DNA from: Ketobacter sp963922875
Lineage (GTDB): Bacteria > Pseudomonadota > Gammaproteobacteria > Pseudomonadales > Ketobacteraceae
Direction: 5' to 3'
NCBI GenBank assembly: GCA_963922875.1
Contig: CAWUJH010000010.1
Span: 62,001-126,000, forward strand
Length of the DNA stretch: 64,000 nucleotides
In this document: one piece after another, positions 1-7,771 of the stretch
How the letters are laid out: each line of letters starts with the position of its first letter
Position numbering within the stretch: position 1 is the stretch's first letter
Translations under genes and position numbers: made by a program
The notes under the pieces: model-generated
Told to the model about the DNA's origin: nothing
Database searches by the model: none
Seen by the model: only the letters and a program-made list of their open reading frames with translations

Positions 1-1884
1 CTGGAATTTAAAAGCTGGGTGGCCGAACTACTGGAAACTGAGAAACCAATCCCAGCAAATGAAAATCCCGCCACGCCCAATCACTACGAATGTGTAACGG
101 ATGAACAGAGCTTCGCGGTTTGGCTGGAACAATTAAAAACCTGTGAGGCGTTTGCGTTTGATACGGAAACCACCAGCTTGAATTACATGCAAGCGGATTT
201 AGTTGGGGTATCTTTTGCCATTACAGCCGGCTGTGCCGCTTACGTTCCAGTGGCGCACAATTATCCAGGTGCACCTGACCAGCTCGATCGTGATTGGGTG
301 CTACAACAACTAAAGCCCATATTAGAAGCGAAGTCCCCCAAAAAAATTGGTCAGAATCTAAAATACGACCAGAGCGTGTTAAGCCGTTATGGAGTGGAAC
401 TGAATGGCATTGCGTTTGACACTATGCTGGAGTCCTATGTCCTGGACTCAACAGCAACCCGCCACGATATGGACAGTTTGGCGCTAAAATATCTGGGCCA
501 TAAAACTATTTCTTTCACAGATATCGCGGGCAAAGGCGCAAAACAACTTACCTTCAACCAAATCGAACTGGAAACAGCGAGCGACTACGCCGCCGAAGAT
601 GCCGACATTACCTTGCGGCTACATGAAACCTTATGGCCCAAACTCAACCAGGAAAGCATGTTAAAATCGGTATTCGAAACCATAGAAATACCTCTAGTTC
701 CAATTTTATCCAAAATTGAACGCACCGGCGCCCTCATTGATGGTGACATGCTGCGCAATCACAGCCAGCAACTAGCAAAAAGAATGCTCACGTTAGAACA
801 AGAAGCTCACGAACTGGCCGGGCAAGCGTTTAATCTGAGCTCACCCAAACAGCTCGGTGAAATATTATTCGAAAAGCTCCAGCTGCCAGTGATTCAAAAA
901 ACCCCAAAAGGCGCTCCCTCTACGGCCGAAGCCGTTCTCCAAGAATTAGCGCTAGACTATCCTTTGCCAAAAGTGCTTATGGAATATCGCGGTTTAAGCA
1001 AACTTAAATCCACATACACAGATAAACTGCCGGAATTAGTCGACCCTACTACGCGCCGCATTCACACCTCATACCATCAAGCAGTGGCTGCTACTGGCCG
1101 ACTTTCATCTTCTGACCCTAATTTGCAAAATATACCCATCCGCAACGAAGAAGGTCGCAAAATCCGCCAAGCCTTTATTGCCGCGCCCGGCTGTAAACTA
1201 TTAGCTGCAGATTACTCGCAAATTGAACTACGCATCATGGCCCACTTGTCAGCAGACCAAAATCTGTTAACGGCATTTAATCAAGGCTTGGACATACACA
1301 GAGCAACAGCCGCAGAAGTTTCCGGTGTCAGCATCGACGATGTCAGCGCCGAACAGCGCCGCCGAGCCAAAGCGGTTAACTTCGGTTTGATCTATGGCAT
1401 GTCGGCTTTCGGCCTGGCCAAACAATTAGGCATTGGTCGTAAAGAGGCACAAGAATATATTGATCTGTATTTCGATCGCTATCCCGGAGTTCACCGTTAT
1501 ATGGAAAATATTCGCCAGCTTGCTGCAGAACAGGGTTACGTTGAAACCCTGTTTGGCCGCCGCCTGCACCTTCCTGAAATCAATTCACGCAATGTTCCCC
1601 GCCGTCAGGCTGCCGAACGCACGGCCATAAATGCGCCGATGCAAGGCTCTGCCGCCGATATCATTAAGAAGGCTATGATCGATGTTGACCAATGGCTGAC
1701 CGAAACCAATCTTAAAACGCGCATGATAATGCAGGTTCACGATGAACTCGTGTTTGAAGTCCCCGTAGAAGAAGTGGACAGCGTCAAAGAAAATGTGACT
1801 AACCTTATGCAACAAACAACCAAACTGGATGTCCCCTTGCTAGTGGACTTGGGCCTTGGTGATAATTGGGATCAAGCTCATTGA
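1..1884 (+). CDS. polA: DNA polymerase I, C-terminal two thirds (5' end outside window)
   Basis: The frame is open from base 1 (LEFKSWVAELLE...), so the gene starts before the window and the 5'-nuclease domain is not visible. The remaining 627 codons hold a proofreading domain and a polymerase domain. All three exonuclease motifs are present: DTET near residue 54, NLKYD (Exo II) and YxxxD in YAAEDAD (Exo III). This suggests an active 3'-5' exonuclease. The family A polymerase motifs are also complete: motif A DYSQIELR, motif B with RRRAKAVNFGLIYG, and motif C QVHDELVFE. The enzyme fills gaps in repair and removes Okazaki primers. It is followed by an sRNA gene and the convergent engB, as in Pseudomonas and enterics. 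Identification is certain from motifs and synteny. Confidence 0.97.
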   Translation: MEFKSWVAELLETEKPIPANENPATPNHYECVTDEQSFAVWLEQLKTCEAFAFDTETTSLNYMQADLVGVSFAITAGCAAYVPVAHNYPGAPDQLDRDWVLQQLKPILEAKSPKKIGQNLKYDQSVLSRYGVELNGIAFDTMLESYVLDSTATRHDMDSLALKYLGHKTISFTDIAGKGAKQLTFNQIELETASDYAAEDADITLRLHETLWPKLNQESMLKSVFETIEIPLVPILSKIERTGALIDGDMLRNHSQQLAKRMLTLEQEAHELAGQAFNLSSPKQLGEILFEKLQLPVIQKTPKGAPSTAEAVLQELALDYPLPKVLMEYRGLSKLKSTYTDKLPELVDPTTRRIHTSYHQAVAATGRLSSSDPNLQNIPIRNEEGRKIRQAFIAAPGCKLLAADYSQIELRIMAHLSADQNLLTAFNQGLDIHRATAAEVSGVSIDDVSAEQRRRAKAVNFGLIYGMSAFGLAKQLGIGRKEAQEYIDLYFDRYPGVHRYMENIRQLAAEQGYVETLFGRRLHLPEINSRNVPRRQAAERTAINAPMQGSAADIIKKAMIDVDQWLTETNLKTRMIMQVHDELVFEVPVEEVDSVKENVTNLMQQTTKLDVPLLVDLGLGDNWDQAH

Positions 1885-1969
1885 TGGTCGTTACGTAACC
1901 AAATAAGGCTCCACCTTTCACTTAAAGAACCAATAATCTTAAAAAGATCTACTTTTTTAAAATTCTCAT

Positions 1970-1996
1970 GAACTTCTTTGTGTTTATCGCGTCTTA
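1970..1996 (+). promoter_or_regulatory. AlgU/RpoE-type promoter of the sRNA
   Basis: GAACTT at 1970-1975 and TCTTA at 1992-1996 are separated by 16 bases. This fits the ECF sigma-22/sigma-E pattern (GAACTT, 16-17 bases, TCTGA or TCTAA) closely; only the fourth base of the -10 element differs. Transcription would start near 2001-2003. The match was seen by eye, and no protein-coding gene follows on this strand before the terminator at 2078-2114. Confidence 0.6.
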
Positions 1997-2001
1997 ATTA
2001 C

Positions 2002-2114
2002 TGAAGCTAAGGCAGCAAGCCCCAGCCGATGTAAATCGGCTACAGCAAACCGGCTTTCCCCCAAAAGCCGGAACCTAGGTCGGTAGTCTGCCCCAAGGCT
2101 ACCGACCTTTTTTT
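2002..2114 (+). ncRNA. ErsA/Spot 42-position small RNA
   Basis: This is a non-coding stretch of about 113 nt between polA and engB, the locus of Spot 42 in enterics and ErsA in Pseudomonas. It has an envelope-stress type promoter directly upstream and three consecutive perfect hairpins. The first is AGCCGAT/ATCGGCT with a GTAA loop (2024-2041). The second is CCGGCTTT/AAAGCCGG (2050-2071), whose loop is a run of C that could pair with G-rich ribosome binding sites. The third is the terminator at 2078-2114. Known background: ErsA depends on the AlgU sigma factor and acts through Hfq. The promoter type here points to ErsA rather than CRP-controlled Spot 42. The exact 5' end is inferred, and I cannot confirm primary-sequence homology to ErsA. 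Confidence 0.65.
2078..2114 (+). terminator. Rho-independent terminator of the sRNA
   Basis: A 9-bp perfect stem (GGTCGGTAG at 2078-2086 with CTACCGACC at 2099-2107) is followed by seven T (2108-2114). The T tract lies on the + strand only, so it ends the sRNA and not engB. Its last bases overlap the engB stop codon. Confidence 0.85.
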
Positions 2115-2742
2115 ATGTTACTTCCTCATCGTTTTTAAAGTCGAACCATTGCGCAAGCCGCTCTCGTGCCTCATCCAGCCCTTGTTTGGCGTGGGCGGAG
2201 AATAACTGCACAGACAAAGTCCCGGGATGGGATTTCAGTTCTTTTTTGACCGCTAGCAACGTATTCTTGGCCGCCCCACGCTTAAGCTTATCCGCTTTGC
2301 TTAACAGTATATGCATAGGTAATTCATAGTGGGCTGCCCATTCAAGCATCATTAAATCAAACTCTTTTAAGGGGTGACGTGAATCCATCACCAGAATCAA
2401 GCCTGCAATACAGGGTCGCTTCTCAAGATATTCACCCATATTTGCTTGCCATTCCTGCTTCAACACCTCGGGAACTTTAGCAAACCCATACCCAGGTAAA
2501 TCCACCAAACGCCATTGATCGGACACTTTAAAAAAGTTTAGTAGCTGGGTTCGCCCTGGTGTTTTACTGGTCCTAGCCAGTCCGCGATGATCCGCTAATG
2601 CATTGATTGCACTAGACTTTCCTGCATTCGAGCGACCCGCGAATGCGATTTCGATACCCTGTATTTCAGGACACTGGCTAAGCTTAGCCGCACTGGTTTC
2701 AAAAACAGTCTGCCGTAGTAATGTAGTAAAAGCCGATTGCAT
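2113..2742 (-). CDS. engB: ribosome biogenesis GTPase EngB (YsxC/YihA)
   Basis: The 209-residue GTPase is needed for large ribosomal subunit assembly. It has the G1 P-loop GRSNAGKSS, a G2/G3 region with GRTQLLNFF and DLPGYGFA, and the G4 motif LSKADK. I chose the ATG at 2742 (MQSAFTTLLRQ) because EngB proteins normally start about 20 residues before the first strand. A longer reading to 2868 would add an unrelated 42 residues that run into the promoter region of the cytochrome gene. It is divergent from the cytochrome c5-like gene and convergent with the polA-side sRNA, the same order as in Pseudomonas. Confidence 0.96.
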   Translation of the reverse strand: MQSAFTTLLRQTVFETSAAKLSQCPEIQGIEIAFAGRSNAGKSSAINALADHRGLARTSKTPGRTQLLNFFKVSDQWRLVDLPGYGFAKVPEVLKQEWQANMGEYLEKRPCIAGLILVMDSRHPLKEFDLMMLEWAAHYELPMHILLSKADKLKRGAAKNTLLAVKKELKSHPGTLSVQLFSAHAKQGLDEARERLAQWFDFKNDEEVT

Positions 2743-2883
2743 AACAAAAAACTCAAGCCGAATCAGGCTGCATTGTCCATAAAAGGCACTACTGGTGTAA
2801 AGGGAATTACCCCTTAACGAAGGTTTGATATATAATCCCCGGGCTTTTAATCTTACAGCTTCATACAATGAGGGGGTTCATCA

Positions 2884-3171
2884 ATGAAAAAGCTGATCGC
2901 ATTGGCGTCACTGGCACTGGGTTTATCAATGAATTCACACGCTGAACCACCAGCTAAATATTCAATGTACTGTATTGCCTGCCACGGCACAGGCGCCGCT
3001 GGAGCCCCCAAAACAGGCGATAAAGAAGCTTGGGCACCGCGCCTTGAAGTGGGCATTGATGCCCTAGTAGCCAGCGCCAAAAAAGGTAAAAACGCCATGC
3101 CTCCCATGGGACTGTGTAACGACTGCAGCGATGCTGAGCTAAAAGAAATCATCGAATTTATGGCCAAATAA
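2884..3171 (+). CDS. periplasmic monoheme cytochrome c5-type protein
   Basis: The product has 95 residues with a signal peptide of about 20 (cut after NSHA) and one heme site, CIACH (C30, C33, H34). A MPPMG segment offers the axial methionine. The later CNDC pair is typical of cytochrome c5, where it forms a disulfide. A strong GAGGGGG ribosome site lies 8 bases before the ATG. A TATAAT element at 2831-2836 is the best candidate promoter, but no good -35 was seen. It probably passes electrons in the periplasm together with the cytochrome c4 downstream. The partner oxidase cannot be told from the sequence. Confidence 0.9.
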   Translation: MKKLIALASLALGLSMNSHAEPPAKYSMYCIACHGTGAAGAPKTGDKEAWAPRLEVGIDALVASAKKGKNAMPPMGLCNDCSDAELKEIIEFMAK

Positions 3172-3210
3172 GGCTGTCATTACCACGCACTAACTGTTTA
3201 GGATTAGATT

Positions 3211-3849
3211 ATGAAATGGGTTGCAAACGTGCTGATAGCGAGCTGTTTAGTTGTTGCAAGCATATCTTCTTCACAGGCCGCTGGAGATCCCGAAGCGGGT
3301 AAAGCAAAATCCGCCGTATGCGGCGCTTGTCATGGCGCTGATGGCAATAGCGCAGTGCCAAATTTCCCTAAATTGGCAGGACAAGTACCTAACTATTTTG
3401 TAAAACAACTGAAAGATATAAAAAGCGGTGCCCGTGTAGTTCCAGAAATGGCAGCCATTACACCGGGGCTCAGCGAGCAGGACATGGCTGATTTAGCGGC
3501 ATACTACAGCTCCCAAACCATTAAAACCGGTGCAGCAAACCCTAAATTTGTGGAGCGAGGAAAGCAACTGTTTCGGGGCGGTGACGCCGAAGCAGGTATC
3601 ACTGCCTGCGCCGCCTGCCATGGTGCCACTGGTAAAGGTATGCCCGAAGCAGCATTTCCAGCACTTGCAGGGCAGCACAGCGCGTATATTGAGACGCAAC
3701 TTAAAGCCTTTCGTGCTGCCGGTCGTGAAGATCATGAAGGTAAACGTCGCGACAATGACGGCGAAACCAAAATGATGAGAGCTACTGCCGCTCGATTAAG
3801 TGATGACGATATTCAGGCTTTATCAAGTTATATCAACGGCTTATACTAA
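3211..3849 (+). CDS. cc4: diheme cytochrome c4
   Basis: The 212-residue exported protein is made of two similar cytochrome domains. The signal peptide ends near SSSQAA. Heme sites are CGACH (C37, C40, H41) and CAACH (C133, C136, H137), each followed by a LAGQ segment as in cytochrome c4. Cytochrome c4 carries electrons from the bc1 complex or alternative donors to cbb3-type oxidases. It sits 39 bp after the c5-like gene, probably in one transcript ended by the terminator at 3862-3890. The cytochrome pair next to engB and dsbA is the Pseudomonas arrangement. Confidence 0.95.
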   Translation: MKWVANVLIASCLVVASISSSQAAGDPEAGKAKSAVCGACHGADGNSAVPNFPKLAGQVPNYFVKQLKDIKSGARVVPEMAAITPGLSEQDMADLAAYYSSQTIKTGAANPKFVERGKQLFRGGDAEAGITACAACHGATGKGMPEAAFPALAGQHSAYIETQLKAFRAAGREDHEGKRRDNDGETKMMRATAARLSDDDIQALSSYINGLY

Positions 3850-3861
3850 AAACATTCGCAT

Positions 3862-3890
3862 AAAAAGGCAGCGCAAGCTGCCTTTTTTTT
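3862..3890 (+). terminator. terminator after the cytochrome genes
   Basis: An 11-bp stem (AAAAAGGCAGC at 3862-3872 with GCTGCCTTTTT at 3877-3887) has a GCAA loop and a run of eight T. The A and T flanks make it usable on both strands, but only the + strand has a gene ending here. Confidence 0.9.
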
Positions 3891-3996
3891 GCTCTATTAT
3901 GCCAGCCTCCCTGTTAGATTGAGTCTCGATGGAACCCTATCAGGTTGAAACAGTCATATAATTAGATTTTAATATTCAGCAAGATCCAGGAAAATT

Positions 3997-4662
3997 ATGA
4001 TGAAAAACAAAAAACTACAAACTCTTTTTCTATTGATAACCGCTCTTTTAATAAGCAATCTGGGCTTCAGTGAGAGCTATCGTGAAGGGGAAGACTATCA
4101 GGTACTTGAGAAACCAGGAACCGTGGAAGTTCCGGGAAAAATTGAAGTAAGAGAATTCTTCTGGTTTGGTTGCCCCCACTGTTTTGCATTAGAGGAATAC
4201 ATCGAGCCTTGGGCACAAAAGCTACCCAAAGATGTGAACTTCGTATCAACCCCTACCCCAATGAGTGAAAAGTGGGTGAATCATGCGCATGCCTTTTACG
4301 TGGCTGATGCCGTTGGTAAACTAAACACAATTAAGCCTGCTTTGTTCAAAGCCATCCATGTGGACAACCAACCATTGCGCTCCAAGAATGAACTCGCTGA
4401 TTTCTTTGCCAAATACGATGTGCCTAAAGAAAATTTCGATAAGTTATTCGATTCATTTTCGGTACGAGTAAAAGTTCGTCAAGCTGGAGCTCTCACCAAG
4501 GCCTACAAACTTCGATCTGTGCCCGTGGTCGTGGTTAATGGCAAGTACGTTGTAGCATCAAAGAGTGGTCGAGGCCCAGATGGTGTGCTTAAAGTGGTAG
4601 ACTTTCTGATAGAGAAAGAGCGAGTTGCCGGAGAACTTAGTCAAGCAAGCGCCTCACACTAA
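3997..4662 (+). CDS. dsbA: periplasmic thiol:disulfide interchange protein DsbA
   Basis: The 221-residue exported thioredoxin-fold oxidase introduces disulfide bonds in periplasmic proteins. A hydrophobic signal sequence fills residues 5-25. The catalytic motif is CPHC (C59, C62) in FWFGCPHCF. The cis-proline loop is visible as RSVPVV before the last strand. Two adjacent ATG codons (3997 and 4000) are both possible starts; AGGA lies just upstream. The next gene follows after 15 bp. DsbA also helps mature type IV pilins, which fits the pilus genes later in the window. Confidence 0.96.
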   Translation: MMKNKKLQTLFLLITALLISNLGFSESYREGEDYQVLEKPGTVEVPGKIEVREFFWFGCPHCFALEEYIEPWAQKLPKDVNFVSTPTPMSEKWVNHAHAFYVADAVGKLNTIKPALFKAIHVDNQPLRSKNELADFFAKYDVPKENFDKLFDSFSVRVKVRQAGALTKAYKLRSVPVVVVNGKYVVASKSGRGPDGVLKVVDFLIEKERVAGELSQASASH

Positions 4663-4677
4663 CTCGCCGACTTATTA

Positions 4678-5496
4678 GTGCCCTACGATATTCGCACCAT
4701 AGCAGAACCCCCACTCGACCGACCCGGGCCGGAGGTTCTGCGTTTGTTGAGTTATAACATCCAAGCCGCCATTGGCACGAGTTCCTATCATCATTACCTT
4801 ACACGAAGTTGGCGGCATGTTTTACCCGATCGCAATGTCTCCCAAAGGCTCAACCGGATTAGTTCTGTATTGAGCCAATACGATATGGTCTGCCTGCAAG
4901 AAGTTGACGGTGGAAGTATACGTAGCGGCTTTATCAATCAAATATCGTATCTCGCAGAAACCAGCGGATTTAGTTATTGGTTCCAGCAACTTAATCGCAA
5001 TTTAGGGCGCTTTGGTCAGTACAGCAACGGCGTTTTATCTCATCATATTCCTTATGAAATCGAGGACCACAAACTTCCAGGACTGAAAGGCCGTGGCGCG
5101 ATTGTCGCCAAATATGGTACGCCAGAACACACCTTAGTATTGGTGGGGCTTCATCTTGCTCTTAGTGAACGGGGCCGTTTTCGTCAGTTGGACTATGTAC
5201 GTGAAATTATCCACCAACACCCTCATGTGGTAGTTATGGGTGATATGAACTGTCGAGCAGACCAGATATCGAACACGCCCCTAAAAGATACGGCGTTGAT
5301 TCAACTCCCGGAAGACTTACACACCTACCCCAGCTGGAATCCTACCCGCAACATTGATCATATCCTGGTCACTCCTAGCCTCAAGGTAAACCATGTAGAA
5401 GTTTTAGATTACGATTATTCTGACCATCGACCCATTGCCATGGAAATCACCCTCCCCTCTGAATTAGCTCAAGCTCTGGCCACAAGCCGTATTTAA
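4678..5496 (+). CDS. endonuclease/exonuclease/phosphatase (EEP) family protein
   Basis: The 272-residue protein has the DNase I/EEP fold pattern: LLSYNIQAAIG at the first metal site, CLQEVDGGS with the catalytic Glu, VVMGDMNCRAD, and the closing NIDHILV plus SDHRPI. No signal peptide is seen, so a cytoplasmic phosphodiesterase is expected; the substrate is not predictable. The start is a GTG with no better ATG nearby, 15 bp after dsbA. Pseudomonas has a homologous gene in the same position. It may be cotranscribed with dsbA. Confidence 0.85.
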   Translation: MPYDIRTIAEPPLDRPGPEVLRLLSYNIQAAIGTSSYHHYLTRSWRHVLPDRNVSQRLNRISSVLSQYDMVCLQEVDGGSIRSGFINQISYLAETSGFSYWFQQLNRNLGRFGQYSNGVLSHHIPYEIEDHKLPGLKGRGAIVAKYGTPEHTLVLVGLHLALSERGRFRQLDYVREIIHQHPHVVVMGDMNCRADQISNTPLKDTALIQLPEDLHTYPSWNPTRNIDHILVTPSLKVNHVEVLDYDYSDHRPIAMEITLPSELAQALATSRI

Positions 5497-5588
5497 TCTA
5501 TAACCTGCGGCAATTTCTCTACTTTTTTCTATACTGGGCTTTAAGTACGGAAAAATAGCCCGCCATCATCATTTGGTGTAACGAACTC

Positions 5589-7307
5589 ATGCCTGAAGAT
5601 CCCAAAGAACAGTGGAAAGAAAAGTACCTGGCGACACTGGATATATTAGAGAAGACACAAACGGAGAACGCAGCGCAAATTGAGTTGCTCAGAAAAGGGT
5701 TAGTGAGGATTAGCTTAGCTGCAGACGGGCTAGATGCCTCATTGGATGACCAGTTGGAGCAACTACGAGCCGCCCTGCGCAACGATAATTCCAGTAGCCG
5801 CCTGGAACCACTCCTTAAACAACTGGAACACACGGTTGTTTCTCTAGACGATCGACGCAAAGATGAACATACAGACATACAACAATTATTAGAAGCTAAG
5901 CTCGAACGTTTCAGTGAACTCAATTTGCCTAGACAAGAAAGGGATAAGATTAGCCAGCTACGCAAAACCATACTTAAATTAATACCAAGCAACGGCATTA
6001 ACCCAGACCTTTGGCGTTCATTTATCCATGTTCAAGACAGCGTCACTGAACATTTATTGAGCGAAGTGGAAAATTCAAGCGGTCACAAGGAAGGCTTATT
6101 GTCAAAGTTCTTTCGCGGCAAAAGCAGCAATACCGAAAAGAAACCCGCCGAAGCAGCCACCACAAATGAAATCAACGACGCGGCAAGCTCCGAAGACATC
6201 AAATCGGGTCACACCCATGAGTCCACCACACATCGCCACTTGATCTTTAACTTTCGGAGCAACTTAAACAAGCTACTCGATCAGCTTGATGTTTCCCAGG
6301 AAAATTCACCCCTAAAGAAATCACTGGTTGAACAAATTAATCAGGAATTCGAAATAGAACGGGTGCCAAACTTCATTGAAGAAGTTGCCCACCTAATAAC
6401 CTCAACTCGACTGGTGGCGCAAAAAGAATATGAGGGATTTCTCGTTGCTCTTCACCAGCGCCTTCACGAAGTTCAGGAATTTCTGACCAATGCTCGGCAA
6501 GACGAAATCCAATCAAAAGCAAGCCAACAACAACTTGATCAGGACGTCCGCCAGGAATTGAGAGATATTCGGGAAAGCGTGGACAAACGCACAGAGATGG
6601 ACAAGTTAAAACTCGATATTGAAGGCATGATAAACCGAATTGCCAGCTCTGTCGATAAATTCCAAAACGATCAAAAACAACGCCGCGACCAAGTCTATGA
6701 ACGTATCGAAACCTTGGCAAATCGCATGGAATCCATGGAATCGGAAGCTTCAGAACTCAAAAATAGTTTAGAATTACAACGCCTGGAAGCACTGAAGGAT
6801 TCACTAACGGAGCTGCCAAACCGAGCGTCTTACGATGAGTACATCAATAATGAATTTTCTCGTTGGAAACGCCATGGCCGGCCTGTGTCTCTGGCTATCA
6901 TCGATATAGATCATTTCAAGTCCATCAACGACACCTTGGGCCACCTTCGGGGGGACAAAGTACTCAAATTAGTGGCTAGAGAAATTTCTCGCAGAGTTCG
7001 ACAAGAGGATTTTGTTGCGCGTTATGGCGGTGAGGAATTTGTAGTCGTACTGCCTGAAACACCCCTGGATGCTGCATTAGAGGCTATGGATAAAGTTCGA
7101 AAAGCCGTAGCCGATTGCCCCTTTAATTTTAACCAGCAACCAATTCCTGTCAGTGCGTCGGTGGGTATCGCGGAATTTGAAGCGGGTGACACTATTGAGA
7201 CCTGTTTTGAAAGGGCCGACAAAGCGCTCTATGAGGCTAAAAGAACAGGCCGCAATCGCTCTGTGCGATCACCAAAAGAGCAACAACCCAGGAATGAAGC
7301 ACTCTAA
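5589..7307 (+). CDS. diguanylate cyclase, DgcH-like (GGEEF)
   Basis: The 572-residue protein has a long polar and partly coiled-coil N-terminal part (about 1-390) and a C-terminal GGDEF domain. The active-site signature is GGEEF at 480-484. An RxxD inhibitory site (R471, D474) lies the usual five residues upstream, so product feedback by cyclic-di-GMP is likely. There are no membrane segments and no recognised sensor domain. Synteny with dsbA, the cytochromes and engB matches the dgcH neighbourhood of P. aeruginosa. The gene's end overlaps the end of the convergent receiver gene by 4 bp. The start ATG lacks a clear ribosome site. Confidence 0.92.
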   Translation: MPEDPKEQWKEKYLATLDILEKTQTENAAQIELLRKGLVRISLAADGLDASLDDQLEQLRAALRNDNSSSRLEPLLKQLEHTVVSLDDRRKDEHTDIQQLLEAKLERFSELNLPRQERDKISQLRKTILKLIPSNGINPDLWRSFIHVQDSVTEHLLSEVENSSGHKEGLLSKFFRGKSSNTEKKPAEAATTNEINDAASSEDIKSGHTHESTTHRHLIFNFRSNLNKLLDQLDVSQENSPLKKSLVEQINQEFEIERVPNFIEEVAHLITSTRLVAQKEYEGFLVALHQRLHEVQEFLTNARQDEIQSKASQQQLDQDVRQELRDIRESVDKRTEMDKLKLDIEGMINRIASSVDKFQNDQKQRRDQVYERIETLANRMESMESEASELKNSLELQRLEALKDSLTELPNRASYDEYINNEFSRWKRHGRPVSLAIIDIDHFKSINDTLGHLRGDKVLKLVAREISRRVRQEDFVARYGGEEFVVVLPETPLDAALEAMDKVRKAVADCPFNFNQQPIPVSASVGIAEFEAGDTIETCFERADKALYEAKRTGRNRSVRSPKEQQPRNEAL

Positions 7308-7669
7308 CTAAGCAGCTGTCGAAGTCTCTGCAATAATATTTCTTCATCTAAGGGTTTTGTAATAAGGTCGGTTACCCCTGATGCCATAATTTCGTCATCC
7401 TCACCTTTAATGGCATGAGCGGTCAACGCTATAATGGGTAAATTTTGATATTTTTCTTGAGCGCGCAAGCGCTTGGTTGCTTCTTTACCATCCATTCCTG
7501 GCAAAGAGATATCCATCAACACAACATCAAACTCTTCCTTCTCCATGGTAGCCAGGCAATCTTCAGCAGAAGAAACTCCGGTCACATCATAGGCTTCATC
7601 CTCGAGAATCCAGGTAACCAGCTTCATGTTATCGGCATTATCTTCTACAACTAATACTCGGTACCTCAT
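7304..7669 (-). CDS. single-domain response regulator (receiver only)
   Basis: The 121-residue CheY-like receiver has the acidic pair (VVEDN), the phospho-acceptor Asp in VLMDISLPGMDG, the Thr in ALTAHA and the Lys in ITKPLD. No output domain is present, so it acts by protein contact or as a phosphorelay step. The PGMDG and TKPLD style resembles receivers that pair with hybrid kinases. Its 3' end overlaps the diguanylate cyclase gene tail to tail. The cognate kinase is not obvious; the hybrid kinase at 26075 is a possible but distant partner. Confidence 0.88.
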   Translation of the reverse strand: MRYRVLVVEDNADNMKLVTWILEDEAYDVTGVSSAEDCLATMEKEEFDVVLMDISLPGMDGKEATKRLRAQEKYQNLPIIALTAHAIKGEDDEIMASGVTDLITKPLDEEILLQRLRQLLS

Positions 7670-7771
7670 GGCAATCTACCGTTCTAAATAGGCTTGGCTT
7701 AAGTCTAGTCTTTTTTCCTGATTCCCTACAATCATAAAGCATATATAGTTTTACCATTGAATTAATGATAA

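Noticed and set aside
1935..1958. Weak hairpin with T run after polA (AATCTT/AAGAT region)
   Set aside because: The stem is only about five A-T-rich pairs; too weak to call a terminator.
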